Source: Oppiella nova (lineage: Eukaryota; Arthropoda; Arachnida; Sarcoptiformes; Oppiidae). From it: DNA of 59,101 bases. Every line of letters begins with the position of its first letter. The stretch's first letter is position 1. Made by a program: the position numbers and the translations under genes. The DNA lies in contig CAJPVJ010000031.1 in assembly GCA_905397405.1 (NCBI GenBank), forward strand, positions 1-59,101, in the 5' to 3' direction. Positions 50,536 to 59,101 of this stretch are shown here, one piece after another. Below the pieces are notes generated by a model. It saw only the letters and a list, made by a program, of their open reading frames with translations, made no database searches and was not told where the DNA came from.

Positions 50536-52200
50536 TAAAGTAATCTATGGAATAATTGTAGTGTTTTTGGCGTATAGTGTAGTGAATTGTGAATTTTGTA
50601 TCCAATATTAGTTTCGTATACATTGAGTTCCACTTAATTTCGGTTTTAATTTTTTGAGTACATATACCGATATACAAGTTATTTAGTTTTAACACAACTC
50701 TTATCTCTATTTATTTGCATCAGTGCTCCACTCCATACAACACAGGCATAACTCCTTTTCAGAAAGTGAAGCCCGATTTACCCCTTTTGATGGCTAACTT
50801 CCCCTCTTTTGCATTGCTTTACAAACTCATTAAAACATTAAGCAATGCCCTAATACTAGTGCTATTAATGCCAGTTCAGTCTCTGTTGAAATGCGATAAA
50901 AACGCTTTTTATTTTTATAAAAAGAACCCAAAAATTACAGCTTTTGTAATTACAACCGTAAAATGTGCTTTCACTCCATTCCCTCCCTTCCCTCCCTTCA
51001 CATTATCACTACCTCTCAATGGTCTCTCTCTATCTTTCTTTGGTCTCTCTCTCTCCAAAGCAAGGATTAAATTACTTTTTTCACGCATTTATGACTTTAA
51101 TTCTCGGTATTTTAAAAATTAACTTCAACTTAAAAATTAACTCAATAATAATCAGTGCTTTGCATCCATTTTCTCCACTTTTTTCACTTGAATTTTTTCA
51201 AACAGTTATTAAAAGTTTTGAGATATAACTGAATATTCAGTTCATTCAAACTTTTCAAACCTTTTTTCTAAACAATCCTTTGAATCGTTGAATCTGATGC
51301 TTAATATAGTACTACACTATACTGTACTACTGTATACTACTGTAGATGTGACGATATTAGTTATGATGAGACCACTCTGTCTATCGGTCTGTCACTAAAT
51401 CAACACATTAAATAAATTACTAATTAATATTTTTATTTTAATGTCAATACCATTGCATCAAATAAAGCAAATTCAAGATTGAGCTCAAATAAAAAGAGTT
51501 ACTTTATTTTTAGCATTTAGAACATTGTTTTGTTTGAATTATCAATTTTAAGAAATATTATTATAAAAACATTCATTAGACAGACATTAATGAAAAACAA
51601 AGACTTCAGCGTTTGAGTGAAGTCATAAAAACTGTTTAATTTTGAATTTAGTATAAATTAAATTAGTTCTTAAAATGTATAAACAGTTTGAATGAAATGT
51701 GGGAAAGGAGTGCAAATATTAATCTCTTTGGTGCAGTAGTGCAGTGTATTATACGAGGGAAACAAAACTAACTCTTTTTGCTCTTTTGGATGCATAGCTG
51801 AACTGAGGGCTGAGCTGGCGGTTCAACTGGAAAGGGAACGGGAGATGAGAGAGCATTTGGAAAAACAATTGAATGAGGAACAAAAAATCCGAAGTAAGTG
51901 TAGAATTGATAAATGAATAGTGAATACAAACATAATATTAGTGTTGAATTGAATATAAAAACTCTTGTCTTTTGTTCACTGCTTTCAGTGTTATATCAAA
52001 AGAGATTTAAAAAAGAGCGCAGATTTCGTCGGAAACTGGAGCATGAATTGCATCAAAAGCATCAAAACCATCAAAACCCGCAACAGATAACTCAGAATAA
52101 GCAGCAAATCACTCAAAACACACAACAAGTATCACTCAAGTCGTCTCCGACTCCGCCGCCGACACAACCGCCACAACAGACGACCGAAACATTAGATTAA
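34827..52200 (+). CDS. dac: Dachshund transcriptional cofactor (DACHbox-N and DACHbox-C)
   Basis: Nine coding exons: 34827-34950, 35285 (or 35288)-35577, 36364-36509, 46102-46262, 46504-46714, 49405-49874, 50024-50218, 51798-51893 and 51989-52200. All phases close at 635 (or 634) residues. DACHbox-N (the SKI/SNO/DAC fold) spans about 86-197, including PQAFELFLKHLVGGLHTVYT, NVEQVRILRGLGAIQPGVNR, LYKDCTTAR and PGRPPKR. Low-complexity Ala, Gln and Asn tracts and an acidic run (DDDDEDD) fill the middle. DACHbox-C runs about 503-590 (LETLLRNIEGLL, then an EAR-rich coiled coil and LYQKRFKKERRFRRKL). The C-terminus is Gln/Pro-rich. Dachshund is a nuclear cofactor acting with Eyes absent and Sine oculis in eye and with limb patterning genes. 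The start has an in-frame TAA 12 bp upstream. The N-terminal segment before DACHbox-N (85 residues) seems shorter than in flies, and DACHbox-N has a small insertion. Confidence 0.96.
34951..35284. other. dac intron 1
   Basis: A 334-bp intron with GTAAGTT donor; the acceptor is a CAGCAG tandem. Nothing else is seen in it. Confidence 0.85.
35578..36363. other. dac intron 2
   Basis: An AT-rich intron of 786 bp between the two exons that encode most of DACHbox-N, with donor GTAAGTC and acceptor TTTATAG. No other feature. Confidence 0.85.
38892..38926 (+). repeat. (GA)n microsatellite
   Basis: About 17 perfect GA dinucleotides inside dac intron 3. Confidence 0.92.
40166..40208 (+). repeat. CTTTCTCT-type pyrimidine repeat
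   Basis: Imperfect octamer-like repeats of CTTTCTCT in dac intron 3, part of a longer pyrimidine-rich run starting near 40140. Confidence 0.8.
41759..41822 (+). repeat. (TC)n microsatellite flanked by CTTCCCTCAG direct repeats
   Basis: A TC tract of about 17 units lies between two copies of CTTCCCTCAGTCTCTCTCT. Each copy has the form of a pyrimidine tract ending in CAG, an excellent decoy 3' splice site inside dac intron 3. Confidence 0.85.
42341..42378 (+). repeat. (CT)n microsatellite
   Basis: About 18 perfect TC dinucleotides inside dac intron 3. Confidence 0.92.
43266..43500. repeat. Perfect long inverted repeat (97-bp stem, 41-nt loop)
   Basis: Positions 43266-43340 are the exact reverse complement of 43426-43500 (75 of 75). 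Pairing continues through (GT)11 against (AC)11 (43341-43362 with 43404-43425), for a 97-bp stem. The 41-nt loop (43363-43403) contains 35 nt that match 45706-45740 exactly in reverse complement. There are no target-site duplications or transposon-like termini that I can see. Confidence 0.95.
44056..44088 (+). repeat. (GA)n microsatellite
   Basis: About 16 GA units in dac intron 3, followed by GCACAGGACTGGC. Confidence 0.92.
45598..45819 (-). CDS. Possible 73-aa ORF antisense in dac intron 3 (unrecognised)
   Basis: A 73-codon minus-strand frame with better-than-local GC content contains a hydrophobic middle (residues about 28-50) and a lysine-rich, glutamine-rich end. An internal ATG at codon 9 begins MKLALKTPFRLADGL. 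I do not recognise a family. A GTAAGT lies just upstream on the same strand, so it could be an exon of a nested gene, but no partner exon was found before dac exon 4. Part of it (45706-45740) is repeated exactly in the loop of the 43.3-kb inverted repeat. The frame also contains a TACCAGTGCT motif, so the region may instead be regulatory DNA that happens to be open. Confidence 0.2.
   Translation of the reverse strand: MYVFKEVAMKLALKTPFRLADGLTAGYCVSLCLVRLISTGTIICYTIGATIHSIQTPLYKTVKEDAQQKLISF
47427..47493 (+). repeat. Compound (GA)n-(TG)n microsatellite
   Basis: About 22 GA units with one GG interruption pass directly into about 12 TG units, then TATGG-type pentamers to 47531. Confidence 0.92.
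48464..48500 (+). repeat. (TC)n microsatellite
   Basis: About 18 TC units in dac intron 5. Confidence 0.92.
48593..48618 (+). repeat. (TC)n microsatellite
   Basis: A second, shorter TC tract about 100 bp from the previous one. Confidence 0.88.
49900..49987 (+). repeat. Eight perfect 11-bp tandem repeats filling dac intron 6
   Basis: The unit ATTCTTTGCCT occurs eight times without a mismatch and occupies 88 of the 149 bp of dac intron 6 (49875-50023). It is pyrimidine-rich on the transcribed-sense strand, so it lies where the branch and pyrimidine region would be. Confidence 0.95.
50219..51797. other. dac intron 7
   Basis: A 1.6-kb intron that splits DACHbox-C, with a (GA)n tract at 50495-50531 and a run of TACTGTA-like sequences at 51308-51345. 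No exon or gene was found in it. Confidence 0.85.
50495..50531 (+). repeat. (AG)n microsatellite
   Basis: About 18 AG units in dac intron 7. Confidence 0.92.
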
Positions 52201-52205
52201 AACGA

Positions 52206-52211
52206 AATAAA
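52206..52211 (+). terminator. Poly(A) signal of dac
   Basis: AATAAA begins five bases after the dac stop codon and would give an extremely short 3' UTR. Other AATAAA/ATTAAA strings lie further on (for example near 52480-52600 and 52855), so longer 3' UTRs are also possible. Confidence 0.35.
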
Positions 52212-54028
52212 CATTTTTCCAGTTATTTATAAACAATAGTCTTTGCATAAAAATTTTATTTAACTTCCAGTGATTTGAGGTTAATTTTACTGAACGCCAA
52301 ATATTACAAAACCCATAATAAGTATATCGACACAATTACATTACAATACATAACATTATAATTATTGACTTTTTTCACAATTACATGGATTTCCAAATAG
52401 ATTGATGTAAAAGTTTAAGGTATTATCAAAACGACATATCACTGTTTGCTTCTGTGTTATAGCAATTACTTTGAATTTCTTGTTTTACTCAAACAGATTT
52501 GAAATGAACATTGAATGTAAAATATACTGTTTGTTAGTCTTAATAATATGTCAATATTAATGGTATTCAATATTGAATATAACAATTAAAAGTATAATAA
52601 TACAAAATATGTTAAACAAACCTTTTTGTACAGTTTTATTGATTGAGAATCGTCTTAAAATAACATATTATTTCGGATGACTTATTCAATCGGAAAAAGT
52701 GATAAATTTGTATACAATATGAGTGTGAAATGTGTTGAAAAGTTTTGATTCGCAAACAAATGCATTCGGATTTTGTTGATTGAATGGATAGTTAGAAGTC
52801 TTTTGTATTCATTTCATTATATTATATTATCAACAGTAGAGAAGTATTTGACAATAAAAGCGTTTTTACATAAAATATTGATAGAGAAGAGGTGGAGGGA
52901 GAGGAAAGGCATAGTTAACCACAACACTAGGGTATAGAAGAGGGCAACAAATAGTAGGGAATTAAGCAAAAGGAAGGCAACATTGAAAAAGCAAAGGCTT
53001 ATAGTGTGTTTAATTAATTAAACGACTGCTATTGTCATGAAATTAATTAAATTTGTGCTAAAAATGTTTTTTCTCTTCTCTCAATTCTTTGTTCAATTAT
53101 TTTGTTTGGCCCCCATTTGACCCCCATTTGTGCAAATAAACATATTTTTGACAGCTTTGTTATAACTTGTCTTTTGTTTTTCCAACAATAACTCCAAAAC
53201 TTATGTCATTGTTTAAAGTTATTCATTCGTCGTCTTTAGTCTCAACATTACAGTACAGATCACAACCGTTTCTGAACGCAAAAAAGTTTTGTTTTCCGCA
53301 CAAAAGCTGTGCTCACAATAGTCTGTAGCGAAGAGCGGAGCAAAACTGCAAACTTTCAGCTCTCAATGCATGATCTCATTTACATTCATTTCAAACGTCA
53401 GATTAATTTTATATCTTTAACATTGCCTTTAATTACAGTGAATAGCGATTCACAAAATACTGTAAATGAAAGCAAAGAGAAAAGGATTGAAAGCATGAAA
53501 TAGAAAGACAGAGAAAGAGTAGCGCTTTGTTTAGTGTCTCAAACATATGAAGGGATGAAACACTCGGCCTCTGATGCCAATCGACTCAATAAACTGAACA
53601 AAACTCTTCTCAACTCTATTCTACTCTAACATAAGCACACATTTGTGTAGACATTGAGAGAACATAAGATAAAACATATAAGACATACAATGGATGTAAA
53701 AATATTTGAAAGATATCTTGATTTTGATAGCAGTGCTAACACCTGGCCATAGAGACCGTACTTTTGGTGTTCGCACTTGTAATTTATCTGACTGTCTCTT
53801 TCGCATACAAATGATTGATTGCATTTATTGTATGTCTTTGTGGCTCTTTGTGGTGGCTTTGCCTTCATTTCTACTCTATATATACCGTATATATCGTACA
53901 TATAGTCATAGTCTATATAATATAATATAACTTTATTTATCTCAAAGAATTGAGAGAATAAGAGCTCCAATAGAGTATTGCAGTATTGGGTGAGTGCGAG
54001 AGTGCCTGTGCCTCAGTGTCAGCCCATA

Positions 54029-54039
54029 CTCTCTCTCCG

Positions 54040-54071
<32 letters not shown>
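54029..54071 (+). repeat. CTCTCTC-CGCC-(GA)n hairpin-forming tract
   Basis: A short CT run and a (GA)15 tract flank a CGCC core, so the left part can fold on the right. Confidence 0.88.
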
Positions 54072-54074
<3 letters not shown>

Positions 54075-54751
54075 TGTGAGAGTAGATATCACATAGCATT
54101 TATTTATTCAAGTTGACATTGATGGATTATGCAAAAAAGTAATTTATTGCCAGATTTTAAGAGAATCGCCAAACAGTCCTAACAACACACCAGTGCTGTT
54201 GAGTTGAGTTCACTTCTAATGCATTGCCTTTGCATTCAATATCTTTTCCCCACTTTTTATTTATTGTGAGATAACTTCCGTTTTCCGCTTTTGAACCATA
54301 GCTCAACCCATTCTAATGGTTACGAACACAACAGTTCTCATCGTTTTTTGCATCCATTTATGAAATTCAAGACAAAAGATGAACGAAACAAATCATCTCT
54401 AATACCATATAATATGCATATTATTATTATTATAGTATTATCGCTATTATATTATTTCCATTTTTAGTCATTACTATCATTACATTACATATACTTTCTG
54501 TTGTTTTTCAAAATTGAATCAAAAAATTATAAAACATTTTTTTATTCATGAAATTGATTCTCAATGTTATGTCTGTATTTGGTTTTGAATGGTTTAATAG
54601 AAAAAGACATTAACTCAATGAATGCATGCAAACGCATACATTGAACATTTGATTGATTTTTGAATAAAATAATTTCAAAATTGTTTGAAATTATGAATCG
54701 GATATAAATTTAATATTAATGCCAACATAATTGTGAGTCGGGCTTACAGTT

Positions 54752-55200
54752 AGCACTGGTAAGTGATTTGCTTATGGGGTTAGTGTTTGACTACAAATGT
54801 CATGTTTGTGTCAAAAGAGACAAAATATCTCTAATGTTATACACAGAGGCAGAAAAAGTGGAGTAAAGTGATCCACAAAACCATTTACTTGTTTGCCTCG
54901 CAATGCTCTACCAGTGCTGTGGCAGTGCTCTGGCAGTACAGTAGACTACCAGTGCTCGTATACTACCAGTGCTCGTATACACACGGGTTTAGTCCATATC
55001 AATCAAGTTGGCGAAGAGTAGTGTCAACGGTGAACAACAAAAGCACAAATTGCTTGCTCTGTAAGAGGCTGTGAGATGTCTGTCCTGTTTGCGCAACACT
55101 TGCCTAACAGTGTTGTGTCAGACGAGACCAACACTCGCTCTTCTCTGACCAGTTAGTCCTGTCTCTATGTGTGTACTACCAGTGCCACAGTACTCCCGGT
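54752..55200 (+). promoter_or_regulatory. Cluster of TACCAGTGCT motifs downstream of dac
   Basis: Exact copies lie at 54909-54918, 54947-54956 and 54964-54973, with one in reverse complement at 54752-54761. Near matches include GGCAGTGCTC at 54921 and TACCAGTGCC at 55177. Two copies sit in a perfect 17-bp tandem duplication (54945-54961 and 54962-54978). This is a candidate cis-regulatory module; the factor is unknown. Confidence 0.4.
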
Positions 55201-56370
55201 GCTCTTATGACAGTGTGTTTCTCATAAAGCACACAAATCTTACGGTGCTATCAATTAGTTGAATAACAGCTCATAAGTTATATAGCGATCATGTTTGAGA
55301 TGCGAAACAACATGCGTTTTGGTGATTGTGTCCAACACTTGACAAGTGTTTGGCTTTTTGTAGCGAAGAGACCAAAAGTGATTGAAATTGAGTCCAAATT
55401 ATTCGCTTTAATGTGAGATAAGCTCACAATCGAGTCATTCATTGTTTTATTGCCACAGAGTTGGCAACAGATGGTCATTGGATGTCATGTCTGAGTGTTT
55501 GTAGCATAGGTTGAGCTTATCTTTTATTGATTATAACTTTTCAATATTTAGTCTTTCATTTGGAAAAATAGGCAAAACTGAGGCACTTGTATGAAAAGTG
55601 CAGTCATTTCTTTGATTTCAAGGGAGCGATAAAAATAGTGTGAATTACAGCAATAAAATTGTATAATAAATATTAATTTAGAATATAAGTGCACTTTTCT
55701 GCAGTTTATTTGCAGGCAATAGTAATGCAATACTTAATTTATTGAGCAATTTATTATTACCAGTGCTTGTAATTCAAGCATAAGTGCAAAACAATAAACG
55801 CCTTTTCACTCGACTTCAGTTCATTTGATCGCAAACTGCACTCCGAGTCGAGAGTCGACTTCTCCGGCAATTATGATCAGTCGATGCAATGCTATACATG
55901 TTATAACAGTTATGCTATCATCTCAACACACATTTCCATTCATTATCTCTTAGGCATCCCCTTGTTATTGGGCCTAAAACACTGAAACACCAAATATCTG
56001 ACTAATTGCTATTTTTCACAAATCAATCTATTATTTTATATTATATACAATTATAACATAGGTATCTATTGTCGGGAATTGTAGGCATTGCTCATACCTC
56101 ATACAGTTCCCATAGTGTGGTACATAGCATAGCATCAAGCTCAGTGATCTCACACCCAATTAATTGCTCAATCTATCACATGAGACCATCGGAACACCCA
56201 AACAAACGACTCAAACAATAAATACTTGTGTTTCTATGTCTAGTGAAAGAAGTCATTGAAGCAAATTATATGTTATTCTCTGTTCAACTATTTTCTTTGC
56301 TTTAAGCAACAAAACTATTTGAGTAATAAATGGATTTACTCGAGACTGCTTGACGACTCAGCCAATAAAT

Positions 56371-56390
56371 ACCATACCATACCATACCTA
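56371..56390 (+). repeat. (CCATA)n pentanucleotide array
   Basis: Four CCATA/ATACC units, same family as the array near 954. Confidence 0.75.
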
Positions 56391-59101
56391 CAAATTTTCA
56401 CACAAACCCAAACTTACCCTCAATATCGGGATTTTCTTACAAATGTGTTTAAAGTGAGCCTCAGATCTGTGTTTAAATTGAGTTTATTTTGCTTTTGATA
56501 CTCATGTGAAATGCAGTCACAATTCAATGCATTGAACCGAAAATATTGACAAAACATGCGAAACAAAAATCAAAATAAATCGGTTTTACTTATTTTAAAC
56601 TACTTTAACTGCTTATCCAGCGATTTGCCTGCCGTTCCCCTCCTCTATCATATCTATCACCTTAATTGATGCATATTTTCTATTCGTGTTTAGTCACTAA
56701 AATCTCGTTAATTTTAATTATAACTCAAATTAAGGTGAAATAAAGATACAAATGTATGCTGACAACTAACCTAACCTTTTTGGTACAATTAAAAGTGTAG
56801 ATGAAATGAAATACAAATATATATTAGTTTTGTCGCATATATGTGTTGACTGAAGGCTTAGAAATTGTTTTGTTGGTTCAATTGATTCGTAGAAATTGAG
56901 ACAAAGAGATGAACAATAGTGTGGGGGATGTGACCATAAGCCCCGGCACAACCATAACGATGACTGATAGTATTGATCCAATTATTTGATTTTCTCTCTT
57001 TTGAAGTTTTTTGATAAATCGTTTTCAATTACATAAAGATTTTTGTGAATTCATATGCAATATATAAAAAAAGTCGTTCAAAACATTGTCTTTTCTGATA
57101 GACTACACAAAGAATTGAATTCTTTCAACGTTTTTAAAGCGCTATTCGTTTTACATTTATTTCAAGCGATCTTATCATTTGAAAACTTATTATTATTTTT
57201 TGTTGTTTTGGTCAACAATTTCTCCGATGGAAGAGATTTCACGAATTTAGAGAATTTTGATTAAGGAGTGGTTTAACGCCTTATATGAGAAAACTTGAAA
57301 ACTTTTTCAGCAAATAATGTGAACTATTATTAAATACTTCTTCAATATAAATACTATACTTTTAAATCTTTTATATAATTACTACAATATTTTATATATT
57401 TTATTTATTTATTTCTAAATATTTTTATAATTGTCAAATCTTCATTTATTTATTCCTTGAGCCCTATCCTTGTTGAAAATAAAAGTTTTGACTTGATAAA
57501 TATTTTTATATAACTGTTGAATCATAAATAATAATTAATAAATAAAAAATAAAATTTTTAAAAATATTATTTTAATATTTTTTTCAGATACTTTAAATAT
57601 TAATACAATATAAAATATTTAAGCATTGTAATGTACTGTAATAGTTAGATGTATAAATATAATTTTAATGAATTCAATTTAAATGGATTAATCTAAAATT
57701 TTCAGAATATTTATCACAAAATCCCTTTCAATGTATTATTAATTCATATTTTTATCATATAAGTATATTTTCTTAAAAATATATATGAAAATATATTTTG
57801 CAAACAATAGTTCATATAGTCTTCTCTCCATAATTGCATCAATTCTTTAGATTATATTTATAGTGATTGTATAGATGTGTTCATTCTTTCTAAGATTTTA
57901 CGGCCCAACAGATTGTCACTACAATATAATGTCAGTAAGTTGTCATCTCTGCTATTATGTTCACTAAACTCTAATAATAGGGAATCAACTCTTCTAGTTA
58001 TACCGTACCATATCCAGGTCCATTTGTCAAGTTGTGCCACTAATGCATGGCTTTGTCTCACATTTTACTCTTTCAACTACAGTAATAGTATAGTTCTCAA
58101 ACCAAGTAATTATAATCATTTTCAAATGGTCCAGTAAATTATTGTCATTTTAAGAAATTATTTACCTGAATGCTTTAGGGGAACTACTTTACTATAATTG
58201 AACAAGAATACTTATTGTATACTCTATTGCCATCTACTGTACATCTACCGTATATTAACAACAAAAATATTATTCTATTGGATTCTATCCTAGCCAATAC
58301 ATTCTTAAACTTCTAAAATGAGTAACATACACTTTCTAGTTTATTTTATTTCAATCTTGGATTTATATACAGTATATATTATTTTTTATAATGAATTGTA
58401 CTAATGACAATTTTCTCATAAAATTATCCAATACTTGTTGATGTGATGGACAAGTGGTGCGTTAGAGGCGTACTTTTTTATGACAAACTTAATTTTAATA
58501 AAAATAATACTTTTACATTTTTATTAATGAGAGTTTTGTCTATGATTTATGACCAGGAGAAAACTTCTTAAAACATGGTATTCTTGAACCAATTGTTACT
58601 ATTAATATGTTATTAATTGTGTTATTTTAGGTATTTCTTGGATGAGCCAAATGAACCATTTTTAATAATATTATTCATTTTTTATATAACTTTATCAGTC
58701 TTCAAATACTTTTAATAATCATGCTCTAATTTATTTATTTATAATTTTATTTTTAATATTTTCAAATAAATAATTATTGTATTAAAATTCTTCAAACTAA
58801 ACGACTATCACTGTCTGATGAGTTTGTTACACTTCACTAAATATTCATGTGAACTGGTATGTTACTGTTTACCAATCATAAGTTAAACCAACTTTGAAAC
58901 TTTCATTTACAATTAAATTGTTTAATTAATTTCAAAGTAAATGAATTATAATTTCATACTTTTTATAAACTTGTTTGAGTCTAAAATCAACGAATATTCT
59001 TTGAAACCCCAAACAGTAGATGTCATTCAAGCGCTTAGAGTGGGAATATGTTATTGATTTTTGTTACATTTTTAACCCTATACAATTTGCTTGTACTGTT
59101 C

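Larger units (their letters stand above)
52212..59101. other. 3' flank of dac, no supported gene
   Basis: No exon chain is seen. The segment from 53500 to 56500 is less AT-rich than the rest and carries a GA/CT hairpin tract and most copies of the TACCAGTGCT motif. The segment from 57250 to 59101 is very AT-rich. A 67-codon minus-strand frame at 57858-58061 has protein-like composition but no recognisable family. Confidence 0.5.

Noticed and set aside
57858-58061. 67-codon minus-strand frame with protein-like composition
   Set aside because: No recognisable family, and overlapping frames are open on the other strand. It is kept only as a note in the 3' flank entry.

Overview
The window is nuclear DNA from an arthropod. 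It is strongly AT-rich, has introns with ordinary GT-AG ends, and carries no recognisable transposon, rRNA or tRNA gene. The gene content (a dusky/miniature-type ZP cuticle protein, a divergent nicotinic-type Cys-loop receptor subunit, an ApoD/Lazarillo-like lipocalin, a UBAC2 orthologue and dachshund) together with compact introns in four of the five genes suggests a chelicerate, perhaps a mite. That assignment is inference. Products were recognised by reading spliced exons, not by database search.

Layout. 1-2068: upstream DNA with a possible tiny secreted-peptide ORF (608-754) and a possible 5' noncoding exon. 2069-6309 (+): four-exon ZP-domain transmembrane protein. 8174-11033 (+): twelve-exon Cys-loop receptor subunit. 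11258-12671 (-): five-exon lipocalin, convergent with the receptor gene (224 bp between stop codons). 14391-15915 (-): six-exon UBAC2. 15916-34826: about 19 kb with no supported gene, read as the 5' regulatory territory of the next gene. 34827-52200 (+): dachshund (dac), nine coding exons, with a 9.6 kb intron after the exons encoding most of the DACHbox-N domain. 52201-59101: 3' flank with no supported gene.

Functional picture. The four left-hand genes are compact and look like unrelated cuticle, neuronal, lipid-carrier and ER-quality-control functions. The right two thirds is a single developmental regulator with long noncoding flanks, as expected for a patterning gene with dispersed enhancers. 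These flanks hold most of the unexplained structure: a 10-mer, TACCAGTGCT, repeated far more than composition predicts; many long GA/CT tracts; and a perfect 97-bp-stem inverted repeat in dac intron 3 whose loop carries a 35-nt exact copy of a segment lying 2.3 kb away.

Limits. Splice sites were placed by eye using reading frame, phase and family similarity; all phases close in the five gene models, with one ambiguous donor (ZP intron 3) and one tandem acceptor (dac exon 2). UTR exons, promoters and regulatory elements are low-confidence.
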